Assembly (NCBI GenBank): GCA_005879095.1
Contig: VBLM01000281.1
Location: 1-11,223 of the forward strand
Reading direction: 5' to 3'
Source: Deltaproteobacteria bacterium
GTDB lineage: Bacteria > Myxococcota > Myxococcia > Myxococcales > 40CM-4-68-19
Length of the DNA: 11,223 nt
The notes below the pieces were generated by a model. That model searched no databases. It was not told the origin of the DNA and was given only the letters and a program-made list of their open reading frames with translations. Position numbers and translations under genes: made by a program. Of this stretch, positions 1 to 6,951 are shown piece after piece. The stretch's first letter is position 1. The number at the start of each line of letters is the position of its first letter.

Positions 1-1
1 A

Positions 2-40
2 ATGAAGATGGACAAGGGCGCGACTACCCCTGCCAAATAG
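2..40 (+). CDS. possible C-terminal tail of a plus-strand gene entering from the left
   Basis: From base 2 an open frame reads MKMDKGATTPAK and stops at TAG (38-40). It could be the end of a gene lying mostly outside the window, ending 15 bp before the stop of the convergent DUF3309-like gene. Only 12 codons are visible, no motif can be recognised, and chance is a real alternative. Confidence 0.2.
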   Translation: MKMDKGATTPAK

Positions 41-55
41 CTCCGCCTTACGGGG

Positions 56-205
56 TCAGCGCAGGTTTCCGGTCAGCCAGAGCAGCAGGAGAATGAGCAC
101 CACCAGTCCGAGCGGCGACCAGCCCGCATATCCCCAGCGCGCGCGACCCCAGTAGCCGCCGCCCGCAGTCAGCAGCACCAACAGCAGGAGAATGATCAGC
201 AACAT
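56..205 (-). CDS. DUF3309-like small membrane peptide (49 aa)
   Basis: The 49-residue product is almost all hydrophobic. It has a first membrane segment (about residues 2-13, L/I/V-rich), a short Gly/Trp/Arg loop (residues 15-30, containing GYWGRARWGYAGWSP), a second membrane segment (about 32-44) and a short TGNLR tail. This two-helix layout with a central W-G-Y/W-S-P loop matches what I recall of DUF3309, a family of about 50-residue inner-membrane peptides of unknown role. The ATG shares one base with the TGA of the upstream 70-aa gene (TGATG), so the two are probably translated together. The gene is shorter than common ORF cut-offs and easily missed. The family call is from pattern memory, and the function is unknown. 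Confidence 0.7.
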   Translation of the reverse strand: MLLIILLLLVLLTAGGGYWGRARWGYAGWSPLGLVVLILLLLWLTGNLR

Positions 206-417
206 CAGTGCTGAACTTTCTTCTCGTGGCGGATGATGTTGCCGTTGGCGTCGCGCTCGACCGTCTCGGTGGCCTTGGTCTTGGTGTCGTTGCCGATGCC
301 CGGCCGTTCATGCTCCTGCGTGGTCTCGGTCGTCGCGACCGTCCCGCCGCCGGCGCGGTGGCGCGCTTTGGACTCGACCTTGGTCTTCTGGGCGAGCAGG
401 CTGGCGATGCGTTTCAT
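205..417 (-). CDS. small hydrophilic protein of unknown function (70 aa)
   Basis: I do not recognise this family. The 70-aa product is highly charged and rich in Thr, Lys, Glu and Arg. It starts with a short amphipathic stretch (MKRIASLLAQKTKVESKARHR), followed by a Gly/Thr-rich region and a KATETVERDANGNIIRHEKK tail that looks like an edge strand or disordered tail. There are no Cys residues, membrane segment or signal peptide. The start at 417 is chosen over an in-frame ATG 48 bases upstream because a GGAGG lies 4 bases before it (422-426). The stop overlaps the start of the DUF3309-like gene (TGATG), which suggests the pair forms a small operon, perhaps a soluble partner with a membrane peptide. 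That role is inference only. Confidence 0.65.
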   Translation of the reverse strand: MKRIASLLAQKTKVESKARHRAGGGTVATTETTQEHERPGIGNDTKTKATETVERDANGNIIRHEKKVQH

Positions 418-421
418 GGTG

Positions 422-426
422 CCTCC
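422..426 (-). promoter_or_regulatory. ribosome binding site deciding the start of the 70-aa gene
   Basis: On the minus strand GGAGG lies within AAAGGAGG and is separated by CACC from the ATG at 417. It favours this ATG over the in-frame ATG 48 bases upstream, which would add 16 residues. Confidence 0.6.
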
Positions 427-579
427 TTTGGTCGCAAAGGTCTGCGCCGGCCCACCGGAGGGCAATACTCGACCGCCTGCCGGGCACCCGGTTGCGCAGG
501 CGGGGAAGCGCCGTGCCAGCCCTGTCCTCCGCTACACGGGAAATCGTTCCGTTGCTTGCCGTTTTCCGACAGATCGACT

Positions 580-595
580 TGGCTGGCCGCTTGCT
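580..595 (+). promoter_or_regulatory. candidate sigma-54 (-24/-12) promoter of the PilZ gene
   Basis: TGGCTG, five bases (GCCGC), then TTGCT matches the sigma-54 consensus TGGCAC-N5-TTGCW. It has the invariant GG (581-582) and GC (593-594) with exactly ten bases between them. Transcription would begin near 606, about 16 bases before the ATG at 622, leaving room for the GAGGT at 613-617. Myxobacteria use sigma-54 widely. No enhancer site for a bacterial enhancer-binding protein was identified in the rest of the 204-bp gap (418-621). In GC-rich DNA such a match can arise by chance. Confidence 0.35.
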
Positions 596-621
596 GCTGG
601 GCCGGTCGGGTGAGGTGTCCG

Positions 622-1259
622 ATGGCGTTGCGGCTTCGTTACGAGATCGACACTCCGCGCCGGCTGCGCGAGCACGTCCATTTCGTCGACGGCGCCGGCT
701 ACTTCTTCTTCCCGGGCGTGTCGGCCGCCAGGGGCACGCCGGCAGTGCTCGAAATCGGATTCACCCGCACCGACGAGTCGACTCACCTGCGCGGCAGCGT
801 CTGGGCGCGGCCGTCCACCGGCATCTGGCTGGAGCTCATCGCCGCCGAGCGCTGCCTGGAAAAGCTGGAATCGACGCCCCGCAGCGACCGGCGCGTCGCG
901 ACCGAGCAACTGGTGCTGGTGGAACCAGCCAGCGCGCCGGCCTTCCTCTGTCGCCTCCGCGACGTGAGCAACGGCGGGGCGCGCCTTCACGCCGAGCTCG
1001 GCGTGGGCGCGAGGATTCGTCTCGCGCTACCCGAAGCGGCGCCATCGGGATTCCAGCTGGAGGCTTTCGCCCGCGTGGCGTGGGCCGGCGCTGCCGAGGC
1101 TGGGGTCGAATGGAACCGCGGAGATCTCTCCTCGCGCGCCGCCGTACTGCGCCTGCTGCAGGTCGCCGACGAAGAGTGGGAAGGCGCGCGCACATTGTCG
1201 CACCCGGCGAACTGCCGCTGCATGAAGGACCAGAAGCTCCCGTCCGTTTTGCTCCTCGG

Positions 1260-1263
<4 letters not shown>
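622..1263 (+). CDS. PilZ-domain protein (probable c-di-GMP receptor)
   Basis: The 213-aa product carries a C-terminal PilZ domain, which in known members binds cyclic di-GMP and relays it to motility, polysaccharide or transcription targets. The two binding motifs are visible: RxxxR as R87-S-D-R-R91, and D/NxSxxG as D114-V-S116-N-G-G119. They are followed by the expected beta-barrel strands (GARIRLALP, AFARVAWAG, AGVEW). Residues 1-80 (YFFFPG, GTPAVLEIGF, GSVWARPSTGIWLELI) look like a second, degenerate PilZ-like barrel without the binding residues, an arrangement I recall from myxobacterial proteins. The ATG at 622 is preceded by GAGGT. The frame is open far upstream, but that region has no coding look. 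The last 28 residues (EGARTLSHP...CRC...) are beyond the domain and odd. The TAG stop overlaps the glgX stop in a shared CTAG. Confidence 0.8.
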
Positions 1264-3383
<2,120 letters not shown>

Positions 3384-3408
3384 CAGGGCAACACTAACAA
3401 CGCAGTCG

Positions 3409-3921
3409 CTAAGCCGCCTGCGGCGGCCGCGACTGTGCTCCTTTCCTGACGAGGTGGCGCTTGAGCAGGAACGGCGTCACCAGGATCGCGGCGATGAGAA
3501 TGCCGATCGCGATCTCGATCCACCGTACCTCGTGCGCGACTTTTACAGAATGGCCGAACACGTATCCGAGCCAGACCAGCGCCGCCCCCTCGATGAAAGC
3601 GACGATCGAGTTGATCAGCTCGAACCGGCCGAACGGGTACTTCGACGCGCCGATGGCGAGGTAGACGGGTCCGCGCAGCGCGACGAGAAAACGGCCGAGC
3701 ACGATGGAGCCGAATCCGCGCCGCCGGACGAAGTCCTCGCCCCAGTCGCGCAGTTCGGGTGAGAGCAGCCGTTTGCCCAGCCGCGTGTTCAGCAGGCGGT
3801 CGAGGAAATAGCGGCCGATCAGGTACGAGACGGTGTCGCCGACGATGTTTGCTGCCGTGGCTGCGACCCACGCGGCCCAGAGGGGAAGCGCACCCTGGTG
3901 CGCCCACCAGCCGGCGGCCAT
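3409..3921 (-). CDS. DedA-family (VTT/SNARE-associated) membrane protein, N-terminus apparently clipped
   Basis: The 170-aa product matches the DedA family, whose members move or support movement of membrane lipids and help keep the proton motive force. Visible hallmarks are GDxxxYxxGR (G28-D29...Y33..G36-R37), the RRRGFGSIVLGRF-xxx-LRGPVY block (67-87), and hydrophobic helices near 11-30, 71-92, 103-125 and 134-153 with a basic tail. Family members are usually about 200 aa and start with a hydrophobic helix ending in P-[GE]-E/D. Here the frame just upstream of the ATG still reads PEELAL, but before that it is not membrane-like and overlaps the lipoprotein gene, so the first 25-30 residues seem lost. 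As written, the ATG overlaps the upstream TGA (TGATG), which would allow coupled translation of a short protein. Whether that protein works is unclear. Confidence 0.8.
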   Translation of the reverse strand: MAAGWWAHQGALPLWAAWVAATAANIVGDTVSYLIGRYFLDRLLNTRLGKRLLSPELRDWGEDFVRRRGFGSIVLGRFLVALRGPVYLAIGASKYPFGRFELINSIVAFIEGAALVWLGYVFGHSVKVAHEVRWIEIAIGILIAAILVTPFLLKRHLVRKGAQSRPPQAA

Positions 3922-4553
3922 CAGCGCCAGCTCTTCGGGCGCAGCAGCAGCGGGAGGATTAGAGCGCCATTCGCGGAGGCGCAGCCGGTGTGCGACGCCG
4001 GCGGCGGTGGCGCCGTGCCGGCCGGGGGAGGAGCGCAGCCGGCGCCGAAGCAGATCGAGAGCACCGGGTGCAGCTCGATCGCATTCGGAGCGACGCCGGT
4101 CTGCGAGTGAAACACGTCGAAGAACGCCACGCCGGTCACGCTGACGGTCTCGCCGGTCGTCGTCGGCGTCGGCGCCACCGGGCCGTGCTTCGCGTCGAAC
4201 TGCGCGCGCGCGGCAGCGATCGCGGGCGCGAGCGGGCTGGTCGAAGCCACGCAGGCCGGATCTGGGATCTCGGCGATCATCGTGTGCGTGCCATCGCTCA
4301 GGACGAGATGGTAGTCGCCGTCGGTCTCGGCGCGGAACTGGAGCAGCGAGACGTCGCTCAGCTGGTACGTGATCAATTCGGTGGGCTGGATGCGATCGAA
4401 ATCGTTTCCGTTCTGCGCCGGATACGAAGTGAGCATCGCGATGCTGCCCGCCACCGGTCTGGTCGCGATGCTGCCTGCGTTCGCGTCGGAGGCGGTCTTG
4501 ATCTGCCAGCGCTCGGTGCCGCACGCGAGCAGCCAGAGCAGGGCCGCGAGCAT
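3921..4553 (-). CDS. putative secreted lipoprotein with MYXO-CTERM-like tail, conserved family of unknown function
   Basis: The 210-aa product begins with a short hydrophobic leader and a possible lipobox (LLAC, Cys11). The core (12-165) contains ERWQIKT, TYQLSD, DGDYHLVLSDG, TMIAEIPDPAC, and QTGVAPNAIELHPVL. I recall this pattern (ERWxVKT ... DYHLVL ... IAEIPxPxC ... GVAPNxIELHPV) from many hypothetical proteins of Actinobacteria and Myxococcota; no function is known to me. After a Pro-rich linker (173-187) come G190-C191 and a hydrophobic ALILPLLL with basic residues, like the start of a MYXO-CTERM signal, but the hydrophobic run is too short for a full one. The start shares one base with the SDR stop (TGATG) and the stop with the DedA start (TGATG). 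The leader lacks a basic N-region, so lipid modification is uncertain. Confidence 0.72.
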   Translation of the reverse strand: MLAALLWLLACGTERWQIKTASDANAGSIATRPVAGSIAMLTSYPAQNGNDFDRIQPTELITYQLSDVSLLQFRAETDGDYHLVLSDGTHTMIAEIPDPACVASTSPLAPAIAAARAQFDAKHGPVAPTPTTTGETVSVTGVAFFDVFHSQTGVAPNAIELHPVLSICFGAGCAPPPAGTAPPPPASHTGCASANGALILPLLLRPKSWR

Positions 4554-5356
4554 CAGTGGGCCCGCTTTCGATCGATGTAGGCGCGCTTCGCCCGCGCGCC
4601 GCGCCGCTCCATCGACGGCTGCAGCGCTCCGAGCAGCCGCGGCGAGAGGTAGCCGAGCGTGCATAGTTTCCCCGACAGCCAGGGCACGGCGATCTCTTCG
4701 GTCCCGTCGCGGATGCAGCCGAGGACCGCATCCGCCACATGTTCTGGCGTGCTCATCGGCTGCGAGAAGACGATGTCCGGCACTTTCTCCAGATCCTCGC
4801 CGAAGAATCCGGTGTCGACCGGTCCGGGCGAGACGACCGAGACCGAGATCCGGCGCTCGCGCAGCTCCTGCCGGATCGCTTTCGAGAATGCGCGCAGGCC
4901 CGCCTTCGTCGCGCCGTAGGTTCCCTGAAATCGCACCGGTACCATCCCGGCCAGGCTGGCGACGTTGACGATGCTGCCGCCCGCCCGCATCAGCGGCGCC
5001 GCGGCGCGACACAGCACGATCGGCGCGCTCAGATTCGTCGTCACCATCTCGGCGAGCTTGAGCGGCGGGTGGTTGAGCATCGGCCCGCGATGGTTCACGC
5101 CCGCATTGTTGACCACGATGTCGAGCGCGCCCATGCGATCGATGACGCGCTGCGGCAATGTCGCGACAGCCGCCAGATCCTTCACGTCGAGCGGGAAGAT
5201 CTCCGCGTCGTGCAGCGCGCTGGCGGCTTCGCGCAGGGTCTTTTCGGTCCGCGCCACCAGCGCGATGCGAATGCCGCTCGCGTCCAGCTTGCGCGCGACC
5301 GCCAGCCCGATGCCGGCCGACCCGCAGGTGACGAGTGCAACTTTCCGCTCCGCCAT
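4553..5356 (-). CDS. short-chain dehydrogenase/reductase (SDR), substrate unknown
   Basis: This is a 267-aa classical SDR, an NAD(P)-dependent oxidoreductase. Visible elements are the cofactor motif VTCGSAGIG (9-17), NNAG (83-86), and the catalytic tetrad N108 (TTNLS), S134 (NVASLAG), Y147 and K151 (YGATK), then SPGPVDTGFF (166-175). The length is normal. The C-terminus is basic (ERRGARAKRAYIDRKRAH) and may lie near membrane, as in SDRs acting on lipids, but this is inference. One oddity is that the usual second position Gly of TGxxxGxG is Cys11. The ATG at 5356 has a strong AGGAGG five bases before it (5362-5367). It is the first gene of the minus-strand run and overlaps the lipoprotein gene by one base. 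The substrate cannot be read from the sequence. Confidence 0.93.
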   Translation of the reverse strand: MAERKVALVTCGSAGIGLAVARKLDASGIRIALVARTEKTLREAASALHDAEIFPLDVKDLAAVATLPQRVIDRMGALDIVVNNAGVNHRGPMLNHPPLKLAEMVTTNLSAPIVLCRAAAPLMRAGGSIVNVASLAGMVPVRFQGTYGATKAGLRAFSKAIRQELRERRISVSVVSPGPVDTGFFGEDLEKVPDIVFSQPMSTPEHVADAVLGCIRDGTEEIAVPWLSGKLCTLGYLSPRLLGALQPSMERRGARAKRAYIDRKRAH

Positions 5357-5410
5357 GTCCCCCTCCTGACCGACGTCCGGCCCGCGCGAACCTGATAACC
5401 CGCGCGTGCG
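5357..5410. promoter_or_regulatory. short divergent intergenic region between SDR and PHP genes
   Basis: Only 54 bp separate the two divergent starts, so the promoters for both the SDR run and the PHP gene must lie here or reach into coding DNA. The SDR side carries a strong Shine-Dalgarno (AGGAGG, 5362-5367). On the PHP side, GATAAC at 5393-5398 resembles a -10 box, but no -35 at proper spacing was seen and no Shine-Dalgarno precedes 5411. Confidence 0.35.
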
Positions 5411-6313
5411 ATGCGCACCAGCCCCGTCATCCTCCTGGCCGCAGCGATCGCCTGCGGACGGGCGCGCGTGCAGCAGTCCGGCGGTGCTCCGCGCGCGGAC
5501 GGCGGCACTGCCGACGCGGGTGGAATCTCGACCGATGCGGGGTCCACTGCCGACGCAGGTCCCGTGACGTACTCGATCGCGCGCGTCGCGCTGCACGTGC
5601 ATTCGGCGATCTCGCACGACGCCTGCGATCACCACGCGACCGACGGCGGGCCGCTCGCGTCGCTCGATCAGGATTGTCTCGACCAGCTCGAGGCCGCGCT
5701 CTGCTCGGCGAAGCTCGACGTCGCGTTCCTCACCGATCACCCCCGCTTCATGGACGACAAGCCGATGGCCGACGACGTGCTGCTGCGCGGACGCGGCGAA
5801 GTTCCGTTGCGCGACGCGGACGGCAACGTGGTCGGCATGCAGCTGCCCTGCGGGACGCAGGTGGCAGCCGGCTGGGAAGGCACGCACACGATGCCGCTCG
5901 GCCTCGCGCGCATGCCCGCCGACGACAACGCTTTCGGTACGCATATCGACGCGAATACTTCGCTCGCCGACGAGCAGGCGATGCTCGCGGCGGTGCACGG
6001 CGCGGGTGCGATCTTGTGGACGGCCCACAGCGAGGAGCCCGACATTCCGGCGTCGATGCTGCAGTCGCTGAAGACGGACGGGATGGAGTGGTACAACGTC
6101 CACGGCAATTTCATCGCGCTGCTCGGCGGGCAGGGCGATCTCGTCGGCGGCACCATCGACCTGCCAAACCTCGCCGACCTGTTCGACGCCCTGAAAGATC
6201 TGGAGCCGTTCCTGCAGGGCGGCAGCGGCGCCGCCGATCTCGCCTATGGCACCAGGTCCTCGGCACGCGCTTCGTCGCCGCCGGCCTCGGGAACGACGTG
6301 CACCGCAACGTGA
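5411..6313 (+). CDS. secreted PHP-domain metallophosphoesterase-like protein, N-terminal part (frameshifted)
   Basis: The protein starts with a signal-like MRTSPVILLAAAIAC (possible, non-ideal lipobox at Cys15). A low-complexity Asp/Ala/Gly linker follows (28-50, repeated DAG), typical of exported myxobacterial proteins. The domain then shows PHP metal-site motifs: HVH (62-64), TDH (108-110), TAHSEE (204-209; H206) and GMEWYN/H231. PHP enzymes bind two or three metals and cleave phosphoester bonds; an extracellular member could act on organic phosphates or nucleotides, but its substrate is not evident. The frame holds to about residue 278 (DLA, 6236-6244) and then turns to junk (YGTRSSARASS...) up to a TGA at 6311-6313. 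The true continuation is in the next frame (6244-6951). With the frame restored the protein would be about 513 aa. It is divergent from the SDR gene. The start lacks a clear ribosome binding site. Confidence 0.82.
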   Translation: MRTSPVILLAAAIACGRARVQQSGGAPRADGGTADAGGISTDAGSTADAGPVTYSIARVALHVHSAISHDACDHHATDGGPLASLDQDCLDQLEAALCSAKLDVAFLTDHPRFMDDKPMADDVLLRGRGEVPLRDADGNVVGMQLPCGTQVAAGWEGTHTMPLGLARMPADDNAFGTHIDANTSLADEQAMLAAVHGAGAILWTAHSEEPDIPASMLQSLKTDGMEWYNVHGNFIALLGGQGDLVGGTIDLPNLADLFDALKDLEPFLQGGSGAADLAYGTRSSARASSPPASGTTCTAT

Positions 6314-6951
6314 GCGTCAAGCCGCTCTGCAAGGGCGCGCTGGCGATGGCGGCGTGCCAGGCGGTGGGCGCGGCGTACGCGAACATCCTGACCGCCCTCG
6401 CGACCGGCGGTCAATTCATGCTCACCGACAACGAGCGGCTCGACTCGTACGCGCGCGTGTTGCGCTGGCTGAACAATCGCGCTCTCGTGAAGTCGCCCGG
6501 AATCGACGGCGCGCGCGAGGCGCTCGGGCACGGCCGCAGCTACGGCGTATTCGCGGTGCTGGGCGAGCCTGGGCCGGTCTCGTTGCGCGCGCGGACGGCC
6601 GCGGGCGACGTGCTGCAGATGGGTGACTCCGGTAGCGCCAATGGCGCGACGCTTCTCGTCCGTCTCCCGGACCTGCCCACGCCGGAGCTGGGTCCGCAGT
6701 GGTCGGCGGCTGACGCCGCGCGCGCGCAAGTGCATACGCTGCTCTGGCGCACGACCGCCGACGGCCCTCAGCTCGCCGCCGAATGGCGTCAGAATTCAAC
6801 GAGCGTTGAATTTACCGCTCCCGGTCCGGGGATGTACTCGGTCGAGGTCCGCGTGACACCGCACCATCTCGACAACCTGGTCGGAAGCGGCGCCTCGCTC
6901 ACATCGACCGAATACCGATGGGTGCTGATGAACGCGATTCAGCTTCAGTGA
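6244..6951 (+). CDS. PHP-domain protein, C-terminal part after frameshift
   Basis: This frame begins LWHQVLGTRFVAAGLGNDVHRNV. GNDVH (6289-6303) is the expected last metal-ligand motif (DxH) of the PHP domain started at 5411. It then carries a helical stretch (AMAACQAVGAAYANI, NERLDSYARVLRWLNN) and a beta-rich C-terminal domain (SYGVFAVLGEPGPVSLRA, GPGMYSVEVRV, YRWVLMNAIQ). The coordinates give the region where homology resumes, not a start codon. If translated alone, a GTG at 6310 overlaps the TGA of the first part (GTGA) and would give 213 aa without the metal motif. A single missing base near 6242-6246 (for example CCC read as CC) would join the two parts. The last 53 bp overlap the convergent acyltransferase gene. 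Confidence 0.75.
   Translation, partial: LWHQVLGTRFVAAGLGNDVHRNVSVKPLCKGALAMAACQAVGAAYANILTALATGGQFMLTDNERLDSYARVLRWLNNRALVKSPGIDGAREALGHGRSYGVFAVLGEPGPVSLRARTAAGDVLQMGDSGSANGATLLVRLPDLPTPELGPQWSAADAARAQVHTLLWRTTADGPQLAAEWRQNSTSVEFTAPGPGMYSVEVRVTPHHLDNLVGSGASLTSTEYRWVLMNAIQLQ
6793..6812. repeat. AT-rich 9+2+9 palindrome inside the PHP gene
   Basis: AATTCAACG and CGTTGAATT form a perfect inverted repeat around a two-base centre. It lies in codons for NSTSVEF and stands out for AT content against GC-rich surroundings. It could be a protein-binding site or only a chance pattern in coding sequence. Confidence 0.4.

Noticed and set aside
208..621. Upstream in-frame extension of the PilZ gene
   Set aside because: The region is antisense to the 70-aa gene and then covers a non-coding gap; the ATG at 622 has its own Shine-Dalgarno and begins a folded-looking sequence.
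5357..6103. Upstream in-frame extension of the SDR gene on the minus strand
   Set aside because: The extension is antisense to the PHP gene, and a strong ribosome binding site precedes the ATG at 5356, right before a normal SDR N-terminus.
6240..6250. Programmed ribosomal frameshift in the PHP gene
   Set aside because: No slippery heptamer or obvious downstream pseudoknot was seen; loss of one C is simpler.
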